Shown here: positions 1 through 5,293 of the stretch, one piece after another
Layout: every line of letters starts with the position of its first letter
How positions within the stretch are numbered: position 1 is the first letter of the stretch
From: Kiritimatiellia bacterium
Lineage (GTDB): Bacteria > Verrucomicrobiota > Kiritimatiellia > RFP12 > DVOR01
DNA: 6,204 nt
Direction: 5' to 3'
NCBI GenBank assembly: GCA_017457555.1
Contig: JAFTHG010000144.1
Span: forward strand, 1-6,204
Notes under the pieces: generated by a model
What the model saw: the letters and a program-made list of their open reading frames with translations, nothing else
What the model was told of the DNA's origin: nothing
The model's database searches: none
Position numbers and translations under genes: made by a program

Positions 1-267
1 AATGGTCGCGTGGCATTCGCACCTGGCAAGGCTGCAAATGCTGGTGGCGTGGCAGTTTCTGGTCTTGAAATGAGCCAGAACTCGATGCGTCTCTCTTGGT
101 CCGCTGAAGAAGTTGACACCAAGCTCAAGGGCATCATGAAGGCCATTCATGACAACGCCTATGACACCGCAGAGAAATATGGCCGCAAGGGTGACTACGT
201 TTTCGGCGCCAATGTGGCCGGTTTCGAAAAGGTCGCAGAAGCGATGATTGCTCAGGGCCATTGCTAA
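1..267 (+). CDS. gdhA: NADP-type glutamate dehydrogenase, C-terminal 88 residues (5' end outside window)
   Basis: Glutamate dehydrogenase interconverts 2-oxoglutarate plus ammonia and glutamate in the cytoplasm, linking nitrogen assimilation to the TCA cycle. The reading frame is open from base 1, so the ATG at 10 is internal and the true start lies upstream. The visible part holds hallmark C-terminal hexameric GDH sequence: APGKAANAGGVAVSGLEMSQ, followed by NSMRLSW and, near the end, GANVAGFEKVAEAMIAQG. In this family the segment closes the nucleotide-binding domain and forms the C-terminal helices. Assignment to the 50-kDa bacterial GdhA class is confident. Cofactor choice (NADP versus NAD) cannot be read from this fragment and rests on family resemblance. 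The protein ends in Gly-His-Cys; a terminal Cys is uncommon but harmless. A hairpin terminator starts 30 bp after the stop, so the gene probably ends its own transcription unit. Confidence 0.93.
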   Translation, partial: NGRVAFAPGKAANAGGVAVSGLEMSQNSMRLSWSAEEVDTKLKGIMKAIHDNAYDTAEKYGRKGDYVFGANVAGFEKVAEAMIAQGHC

Positions 268-297
268 GGGTTTTCAGAAATCCATCTAAACCCCATC

Positions 298-330
298 AAG
301 CGCCGTACAATTTGTGCGGCGCTTATTTTT
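298..330 (+). terminator. Rho-independent terminator of gdhA
   Basis: A GC-rich perfect inverted repeat, AAGCGCCG (298-305) with CGGCGCTT (317-324), extends inward through weaker pairs (TACA with TGTG) to a 3-base loop. It is followed by a T-rich run (TTATTTTT, 323-330). The position 30 bp after the gdhA stop codon and the U-tract on the + strand fit a strong intrinsic terminator for gdhA. It separates gdhA from the epmA-uvrA unit. Confidence 0.9.
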
Positions 331-384
331 CAAAATCGCTTAATTCAATAGTTCAGTAGTGTAAAAAAGAATTATTACAATTTC

Positions 385-414
385 TTTCCACACATCTATT
401 CCCTGTGTTATAAT
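385..414 (+). promoter_or_regulatory. Extended -10 sigma70-type promoter for epmA-uvrA
   Basis: A perfect TATAAT at 409-414 is preceded by TGT at 406-408, giving an extended -10 (TGnTATAAT). A weak -35 candidate, TTTCCA at 385-390, lies 18 bp upstream. It sits just after the gdhA terminator in AT-rich DNA, as expected for a new transcription unit. The usual start point would be about 420-422. That is at the second in-frame ATG of epmA and would leave essentially no 5' leader. No LexA-type operator is visible although uvrA is downstream. Confidence 0.7.
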
Positions 415-421
415 GCGACGT

Positions 422-1291
422 ATGAACGATTCTGGACCCATTGACTTTACCCTTTTGAAAGCACGGGCGGCATACCTAAAAACAATTCGCGCCTTCTTTG
501 ACGCACGGGGTTTTTGTGAAGTTGAAACGCCGGTGCGTATTCCTGCGCCGGCGAATGAAGCCTTTTTGGAACCGCCCCCAGCCGGAGATGGACGTTGGTT
601 ACGCACCTCTCCGGAGTTGCATATGAAGCGTTTGCTTGCCGCAGGCGCAGATAAAATCTATCAAATCGGCCCCTGTTTCCGCGACTATGAGTGCGGCAGA
701 AAGCACAATCCGGAGTTTACGATGTTAGAATGGTATCGTCCAAATGAATCCATTCACGTGCTTTATGAAGATGTTGCCGCCTTAGTTTCAACCGTACTCG
801 GCGCAACGCTCCGTCCGCAAATCTTTCACGTTGCCGAACGTTATCAGACAATTGCAGGTTGGGATCCGCTCACAACGTGGGACGAAGATCGCTTTGATGA
901 GGACATGGTTCTAAAGATTGAACCCTCCCTTCCGCAAGAAGGGCTTGTCTATCTGGTGGACTATCCAGCGCCCGCTGCGGCATTAGCGCGTCTTAATCCG
1001 GACGATCCACGCGTTGCAGAGCGTTTTGAAGCCTATCTCAATGGTGTTGAAATCGCAAACGGTTATGGCGAACTCACCGAAGCTGTAGAACAGCGTCAGC
1101 GTTTTGAAGCCACGATTCGGATGCGTGAGGCCCATCAATTACCGACCTATCCTTTGGACGAAGCTTTTCTTGAAGCCCTCCCCACAATGCCTCCTACCGC
1201 CGGCATTGCGCTCGGCATTGACCGTTTAATCATGATTGCGTGCGGCAAACACGCGCTCGCTGAGGTGCGTCCTTTTTGCGAAATCCGCTAA
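422..1291 (+). CDS. epmA: EF-P lysine lysyltransferase EpmA (PoxA/GenX/YjeA family)
   Basis: EpmA is a class II lysyl-tRNA-synthetase paralogue without the anticodon-binding domain. It attaches (R)-beta-lysine, made by EpmB, to a conserved lysine of elongation factor P, which relieves ribosome stalling at polyproline. Numbered from the ATG at 422 (289 residues), motif 2 is CFRDYECGR at 85-93, with the ATP-contacting Arg87, followed by HNPEFTMLEWYRP at 95-107. The substrate-pocket segment GVEIANGYGEL is at 208-218 (Glu210, Asn213). Motif 3 is GIALGIDRL at 261-269 with Arg268. Absence of an N-terminal OB-fold excludes a true LysRS. It is about 35 residues shorter than the E. coli protein (325), mostly at the N-terminus and in the region between motif 2 and the substrate segment. 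An upstream ATG at 413 would add three residues, but it overlaps the -10 box and is unlikely. There is no Shine-Dalgarno before either ATG. Neither efp nor epmB is in the window. Confidence 0.92.
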   Translation: MNDSGPIDFTLLKARAAYLKTIRAFFDARGFCEVETPVRIPAPANEAFLEPPPAGDGRWLRTSPELHMKRLLAAGADKIYQIGPCFRDYECGRKHNPEFTMLEWYRPNESIHVLYEDVAALVSTVLGATLRPQIFHVAERYQTIAGWDPLTTWDEDRFDEDMVLKIEPSLPQEGLVYLVDYPAPAAALARLNPDDPRVAERFEAYLNGVEIANGYGELTEAVEQRQRFEATIRMREAHQLPTYPLDEAFLEALPTMPPTAGIALGIDRLIMIACGKHALAEVRPFCEIR

Positions 1292-1301
1292 TACCCTGAA
1301 A

Positions 1302-1309
1302 AGAGGTGA
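1302..1309 (+). promoter_or_regulatory. Ribosome binding site of uvrA
   Basis: AGAGGTGA lies in the 21-bp gap between the epmA stop and the uvrA ATG at 1313, a few bases before that ATG. It fixes the uvrA start. Together with the lack of a terminator in the gap, it supports co-transcription of epmA and uvrA. Confidence 0.8.
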
Positions 1310-1312
1310 ATC

Positions 1313-3400
1313 ATGTCTGGCGACATTTTGATTACTGGAGCCCGTCAAAACAATCTCAAAAATGTTAATGTCCGCATTCCACGTGATTCATTAACGGTGA
1401 TTACCGGATTATCCGGATCGGGTAAAAGTTCGCTTGCCTTTGACACGCTCTATGCCGAGGGACAGCGGCGGTATGTAGAAAGTCTTTCGGCGTATGCCCG
1501 CCAATTCCTTGACCAACTTCAAAAACCAGACGTGGAGCACATTGAAGGCCTCTCTCCTGCAATTGCGATTGAACAACGTGCCAGTGGCAGCAATCCGCGC
1601 TCAATTGTTGCCACCGTCACCGAGATCCATGATTATTTGCGCTTGTTGTGGGGTAACATCGGCCATGCACACTGTCCAAAATGCGGCCAAGCGGTTCACC
1701 CTCAAAGTGCAGAGCAGATTGTTGATCAAATCCTTCACTATCCGATGGGGACAAAACTCATCCTCTTTGCCCCCATCATCCGTGGCCGAAAAGGACGCCA
1801 TGAAGACGTGCGAACCTCGCTCTTACGGCAAGGATACGTACGGGCTCGTGTGGATGGGGCAATCCTTGATATTGAATCGGAGTGGCCGGAATTAGACAAG
1901 AAATGCCCGCACACCATAGATGCTGTTATTGACCGTTTAGTCTTAAAAGAGGGGCTTCGAAGCCGTATTACCGACAGTGTTGAACAAGCACTGCGTGCAG
2001 CCGATGGTCTCATTGAGGTATCTATTGTCGGTGGTGCGTCCACCCTTTACTCCGAAAAGAATGCCTGTGCAGACTGCGGCATCTCGTTTGAAACGCTCAA
2101 ACCACGCAGTTTTTCCTTCAACTCTCCCTATGGAGCCTGCCCTAAATGCTCCGGGTTGGGCGCGCTGATGGTCTTTGATGAGGATCTGGTCATTCCCGAC
2201 AAAACCAAACCGCTTCGCGAGGCGATTGTGGGATGGCGACGTGGCGGTCACCATCTGTTGATGTACTACAACTGGTTACTCAATGCTTTTGCTGAAACGC
2301 ACGGCATTGACATTGACACCCCCTTTGAAGCGTTGCCCAAAACCTTCCGTAATGAATTGCTTTATGGGACAGGTGACCGACCTGTTGAGTTGGTTTACTA
2401 CCTCAAGGGAGTCCGCAATATTATGGACAAACCCTTTGAAGGTGTCTTACCCAATCTTCAACGGCGCTATGCTGAATGTGATAATGACGACACGCGTGAG
2501 ACGCTCTCGCAATTTCTTGCACCGGAACGTTGTCCGGAATGTCACGGCGCACGCTTACGCCCGGAAAGCCGTGTCGCCACTGTTGGCGGCCGTACGCTCC
2601 CTGAGGTCATGGCAATGCCCGCCCGCGATGCGCTCACCTTCTTTGATGCCTTAGCCCACCCAACGCCTGAAACGGCTGCAATCGTTCCGGAGCCGTTATC
2701 CGAACACGATCGCACCATCGCCACAGATATCTTGAAAGAGATTCGCCGCCGTCTGGGCTTCCTCGTTGATGTGGGATTGGATTACCTCTCTCTTGAACGC
2801 GAAAGTTCCACCCTTTCCGGTGGGGAAATGCAGCGTATTCGCCTCGCATCGCAAAGTGGCAGCGGGCTGGTTGGCGTTCTCTATGTTTTGGACGAACCCA
2901 CTATCGGGCTGCATCCGCGCGACAACGAACGCCTGATTACCATGCTCCATCGATTACAGCAGCGTGGCAACACTGTCGTTGTCGTTGAGCATGACGAAGA
3001 GATGATTCGTCGCGCCGACTACATCATTGATATCGGCCCCGGCGCCGGAACGCAAGGTGGCGAAGTCATTTATCAGGGTCCCGCCAAACACCTGCTTGAC
3101 TGCACAAACTCCTTAACGGCCGACTATCTTACCGGGCGTAAGGCTGTTCCACTCCCAAAACGCATCAAGCCCGGTAAAAACTGGCTCACATTAGAGGGAT
3201 GCCAGCAAAACAATTTACAAAACATCTCAGTTAAATTACCGCTTGGTTGCTTCATTTGTGTAACTGGCGTTTCGGGTTCGGGTAAATCAACGCTGGTCGA
3301 TACCATTCTGAAACGCGCCCTTGCACACCACTTTCATGGGGCACGAGAAAGCCGGGAAGTTACAAAAAGATTACAGGACTCAAGCATCTCGATAAGATGA
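1313..3400 (+). CDS. uvrA: Excinuclease ABC subunit A, N-terminal two-thirds (frame broken near 3349)
   Basis: UvrA is the damage-recognition ATPase of nucleotide excision repair: a dimer that scans DNA with UvrB, loads UvrB and leaves. This frame encodes 695 residues. Walker A of ATPase I is GLSGSGKSS at 32-40. The first zinc finger is Cys252-x2-Cys255-x20-Cys276-x2-Cys279. An additional CPEC pair lies before the ABC signature LSGGE at 501-505, and Walker B (LYVLDEP) is at 523-529. Walker A of ATPase II is GVSGSGKST at 652-660. After about Glu679 the frame leaves the UvrA sequence and runs into a TGA at 3398-3400, giving a non-homologous tail of about 16 residues. The remainder of UvrA continues in the -1 frame from about 3349. 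Joined with one added base, the two parts give 953 residues, close to the usual 940-950. The start is supported by the ribosome binding site at 1302. Whether the break is real or a sequence error cannot be decided here. Confidence 0.95.
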   Translation: MSGDILITGARQNNLKNVNVRIPRDSLTVITGLSGSGKSSLAFDTLYAEGQRRYVESLSAYARQFLDQLQKPDVEHIEGLSPAIAIEQRASGSNPRSIVATVTEIHDYLRLLWGNIGHAHCPKCGQAVHPQSAEQIVDQILHYPMGTKLILFAPIIRGRKGRHEDVRTSLLRQGYVRARVDGAILDIESEWPELDKKCPHTIDAVIDRLVLKEGLRSRITDSVEQALRAADGLIEVSIVGGASTLYSEKNACADCGISFETLKPRSFSFNSPYGACPKCSGLGALMVFDEDLVIPDKTKPLREAIVGWRRGGHHLLMYYNWLLNAFAETHGIDIDTPFEALPKTFRNELLYGTGDRPVELVYYLKGVRNIMDKPFEGVLPNLQRRYAECDNDDTRETLSQFLAPERCPECHGARLRPESRVATVGGRTLPEVMAMPARDALTFFDALAHPTPETAAIVPEPLSEHDRTIATDILKEIRRRLGFLVDVGLDYLSLERESSTLSGGEMQRIRLASQSGSGLVGVLYVLDEPTIGLHPRDNERLITMLHRLQQRGNTVVVVEHDEEMIRRADYIIDIGPGAGTQGGEVIYQGPAKHLLDCTNSLTADYLTGRKAVPLPKRIKPGKNWLTLEGCQQNNLQNISVKLPLGCFICVTGVSGSGKSTLVDTILKRALAHHFHGARESREVTKRLQDSSISIR
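3341..3400 (+). other. uvrA: Single-base frame break inside uvrA
   Basis: In the upstream frame the protein reads HGARE and then becomes non-homologous (SREVTKRL...). In the downstream frame, UvrA-like sequence is already present from 3349, well before the ATG at 3397: KPGSYKKITGLKHLDK, which leads into IEIDQSPIGRTPRSNP. This matches the family pattern of HGA-x-E-KPG, then an I-x-GL-x-H-x-DK segment. Adding one A to the AAA run at 3348-3350 restores a continuous protein (GCA CGA GAA AAG CCG). The break is therefore best placed in that short A run. It is either a one-base deletion in the genome or an indel error. Confidence 0.85.
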
Positions 3401-4173
3401 TTGAGATTGATCAATCCCCTATTGGACGCACACCACGTTCCAACCCCGTCACCTACACCGGCTGCTTTACTGCCATTCGCGAACTTTTCGCCCAAACACC
3501 TGCCGCCAAAATGCGTGGCTACAAACCCGGACGCTTCTCCTTTAATGTGAAAGGCGGACGCTGCGAAGTCTGCCAAGGTGACGGCATGAAACGGTTGGAA
3601 ATGCACTTCCTGCCCGATGTGTATGTGCCATGCGAACAATGCAATGGTTCACGTTACAATCGTGAAACTCTGGAAGTGCGCTACAAGGGGAAGACAATTG
3701 ACGATGTGTTGCAAATGACCATTGATGAAGCGCTTGACTTCTTCCGCGATATTCCACCGATTGCCAATAAACTTTCCACCATCTCAGAGGTTGGTTTGGG
3801 CTATATCCGCCTGGGGCAATCTGCAACCACCTTCTCCGGTGGCGAGGCCCAACGTATCAAACTGGCAACCGAACTCTCCAAACGTGCCACCGGAAAAACG
3901 CTATACATCCTGGATGAACCCACCACAGGCCTACACTTCGCCGACGTGCACAAACTGCTTACGCTGCTTCAACGCTTGCGCGATCAAGGCAATACCATCG
4001 TGGTTATTGAGCACAACCTGGACATTATCAAGTCAGCAGACTGGATTATTGACCTTGGTCCGGAAGGCGGCGATCGCGGCGGAACCGTCGTTGCCTCTGG
4101 CACACCCGAAACCGTTGCCCAAACGCCTGGCTCCTACACCGGCCAATTCCTGCGCCCCTTACTTCACCGTTAA
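3397..4173 (+). CDS. uvrA: Excinuclease ABC subunit A, C-terminal part (second frame)
   Basis: This 258-residue frame carries the rest of UvrA. It opens with the near-invariant IDQSPIGRTPRSNP. The second zinc finger follows as Cys751-x2-Cys754-x19-Cys774-x2-Cys777 (numbered in the restored 953-residue protein), inside the FSFNVKGGRCEVC and VPCEQC segments. The ABC signature of ATPase II is FSGGE at 841-845, with Phe where most homologues have Leu. Walker B is LYILDEP at 864-870, and the switch histidine is in VIEHNLD. Without the N-terminal part it lacks the partner Walker A and cannot be an ATPase alone. The ATG at 3397 is inside the conserved DKMIEIDQ stretch and overlaps the upstream stop as ATGA. 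This is probably a chance internal Met rather than an evolved start, though reinitiation there is conceivable. The gene ends at 4173, about 50 bp before a two-way terminator. Confidence 0.95.
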   Translation: MIEIDQSPIGRTPRSNPVTYTGCFTAIRELFAQTPAAKMRGYKPGRFSFNVKGGRCEVCQGDGMKRLEMHFLPDVYVPCEQCNGSRYNRETLEVRYKGKTIDDVLQMTIDEALDFFRDIPPIANKLSTISEVGLGYIRLGQSATTFSGGEAQRIKLATELSKRATGKTLYILDEPTTGLHFADVHKLLTLLQRLRDQGNTIVVIEHNLDIIKSADWIIDLGPEGGDRGGTVVASGTPETVAQTPGSYTGQFLRPLLHR

Positions 4174-4226
4174 AATTCGCAGTGAATTACCACTCGTAAG
4201 CTACGCTTTCTTCCCAAACAATAAAA

Positions 4227-4255
4227 AACGTCCCCTGTCAGCGGCAGAGGACGTT
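4227..4255. terminator. Bidirectional terminator between uvrA and the rpsB-tsf unit
   Basis: The inverted repeat AACGTCC (4227-4233) pairs with GGACGTT (4249-4255). After one mismatch it extends by CTG/CAG to a 7-base loop. On the minus strand the stem is followed by TTTTTTATTG (complement of 4219-4228, partly overlapping the stem base), a good U-tract for the rpsB-tsf unit. On the + strand CTTTATT follows, which is weaker but usable for uvrA. It lies in the 101-bp gap between convergent stop codons (4173 and 4275). Confidence 0.85.
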
Positions 4256-4274
4256 CTTTATTACCTGTAAAGGC

Positions 4275-4376
4275 TTACTTGGCGCTCTTCATGCCAGCGC
4301 GCAAGCGAGCTTGAACGCGCTTCTTGTAAGCTTCACGACGGGCACGCTTAACGCGCTTGCGAAGTTGCTGTCCCAT
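4275..4376 (-). CDS. 33-residue highly basic protein of unknown function, downstream of tsf
   Basis: I do not recognise this protein with confidence. It starts MGQQLRKRVKRARREAY and ends GMKSAK. Of 33 residues, 14 are Lys or Arg, with a single Glu and no Cys or hydrophobic segment. It is thus a soluble, probably helical, nucleic-acid-binding peptide. Size, charge and position as the last gene after rpsB and tsf suggest a small ribosome-associated or rRNA-binding protein, which is an inference. It does not match the bTHX, bL34, bL36, bS20 or bS21 patterns I know. Support for a real gene comes from an AAGGA ribosome binding site 8 bases before the ATG. Codon use (CGC/CGT Arg, AAG Lys, GCT/GCC Ala) is like the neighbouring ribosomal genes. 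It fits in a 53-bp gap after tsf, and a terminator follows 20 bases beyond the stop. Confidence 0.82.
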   Translation of the reverse strand: MGQQLRKRVKRARREAYKKRVQARLRAGMKSAK

Positions 4377-4384
4377 GGTAGTTT

Positions 4385-4389
4385 TCCTT
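4385..4389 (-). promoter_or_regulatory. Ribosome binding site of the 33-residue basic protein gene
   Basis: AAGGA on the minus strand lies 8 bases before the ATG at 4376-4374. It is the main local evidence that this very short frame is translated. Confidence 0.7.
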
Positions 4390-4429
4390 ACTAAATGGTT
4401 TTTTTAATGAACAAAACGAACACGGGCGA

Positions 4430-5266
4430 TTAAGCCATGCCGAGCTGATAGCGGATGAAACGCTTCACCGAGATGGAGTCACCGGTGGCCTTTTCAGCTT
4501 CGCGAATCACATCCGTCACCGACATCTTGGGTTCCTTAACAAAGGGCTGATCAACCAAGCACACCTCTGCGAAGTGCTTCTTCAACTTACCCTTGAGGAT
4601 ACCTTCAATGATATTCGCCGGCTTACCTTCAACCTGAGCGCGATAAACTTCCTTTTCGCTCTCGATTTCAGCTTCAGGCACTTCCGAAGAATTGAGGTAA
4701 CGAGCACCTGCTGCAGCAGCCTGCAAGCAGATATCGTGAATCAACTGCTGGAATGCATCCGTCTTAACGGTTTCTTCCTTGGTGCAGCCCACTTCAACCA
4801 AAACGCCAATCTTGCCGCCCATGTGAATGTAAGCGGACACTGCACCGGCACCAGTCAAAGCGAAGTACTTGCAACGGCGAATCTTCACGTTTTCACCCGT
4901 AGCAGCCACCACTTCAGTCAAGCGGGTAGCGTGCGTTTCAGCGAGATTTTCATCGCCGGCAGCCGTAGCAGCAGCCAATTCCTTAGCGAAATCCAAGAAC
5001 TTGTCCGTCTTTGCCACGAAATCGGTTTCGCAGTTGAGCTCCACAATGCCATAAGCACCGTTTTCACCAGCGGCAGCAGCGATGATGCCCTGCTTGGATT
5101 CACGGTCAGCACGCTTCACCTGAAGCGCAAGACCCTTTTCACGAAGGATCTTGATTGCTTCTTCCATATTGCCATCCGTGTCCTGGAGTGCGAGCTTGCA
5201 ATCCATCATGACAAAGTTTGTTGCGGAACGGAGGTCGTTAATCATCTGAATGGTAATCGTTGCCAT
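4430..5266 (-). CDS. tsf: Translation elongation factor Ts
   Basis: EF-Ts is the cytoplasmic guanine-nucleotide exchange factor that recycles EF-Tu-GDP to EF-Tu-GTP during protein synthesis. The 278-residue product has the usual size. An N-terminal UBA-like domain covers about 1-50 (LRSATNFVMMDCKLAL at 12-27). The core signature ELNCETDFVAK is at 76-86, with TDFV at 81-84, the loop that inserts into EF-Tu near its Mg site. The C-terminal dimerisation/core repeat contains AYIHMGGKIGVLVEV at 145-159 with His148, then a VCLVDQPFVK segment near 235-244. The N-terminal signature departs from the family form: the usual TGAGMMDCKKAL reads TNFVMMDCKLAL here. The start is set by AAAGGAG at 5280-5274, seven bases before the ATG. 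It lies 27 bp after rpsB in the classic rpsB-tsf order, so it is surely co-transcribed. Confidence 0.98.
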   Translation of the reverse strand: MATITIQMINDLRSATNFVMMDCKLALQDTDGNMEEAIKILREKGLALQVKRADRESKQGIIAAAAGENGAYGIVELNCETDFVAKTDKFLDFAKELAAATAAGDENLAETHATRLTEVVAATGENVKIRRCKYFALTGAGAVSAYIHMGGKIGVLVEVGCTKEETVKTDAFQQLIHDICLQAAAAGARYLNSSEVPEAEIESEKEVYRAQVEGKPANIIEGILKGKLKKHFAEVCLVDQPFVKEPKMSVTDVIREAEKATGDSISVKRFIRYQLGMA

Positions 5267-5273
5267 TTTGAAA

Positions 5274-5280
5274 CTCCTTT
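5274..5280 (-). promoter_or_regulatory. Ribosome binding site of tsf
   Basis: AAAGGAG on the minus strand, seven bases upstream of the tsf ATG (5266-5264), within the 27-bp rpsB-tsf gap. It fixes the tsf start. Confidence 0.85.
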
Positions 5281-5293
5281 AAGCGATTAGAGC

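Noticed and set aside
413..415. Upstream ATG as the epmA start
   Set aside because: It overlaps the TATAAT box, so a transcript from that promoter could not contain it. It would add only Met-Arg-Arg and has no ribosome binding site.
403..418. Possible LexA box beginning CTGT upstream of epmA-uvrA
   Set aside because: Only the left half-site CTGT is present; the right half reads GCGA, not ACAG. No GAAC-N4-GTTC type box is visible either.
340..606. 88-codon minus-strand frame over the epmA promoter and 5' end
   Set aside because: It overlaps the conserved N-terminal epmA coding sequence and the promoter. The translation looks like shadow coding with no family resemblance.
3362..3370. Programmed -1 frameshift site at ACA AAA AGA in uvrA
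   Set aside because: UvrA-like sequence in the second frame begins upstream, at about 3349, so a slip here would leave a non-homologous stretch. The heptamer is not a canonical slippery sequence because the A-site codon would not re-pair.
4174..4188. Small inverted repeat AATTC-GCAGT-GAATT just after the uvrA stop
   Set aside because: The stem is only five AT-rich pairs with no U-tract. The hairpin at 4227-4255 is the better terminator.
4574..5290. 238-codon open frame on the + strand, antisense to tsf
   Set aside because: It lies entirely opposite a clear tsf gene with strong family motifs. It has no ribosome binding site or recognisable protein features and is a by-product of tsf codon use.
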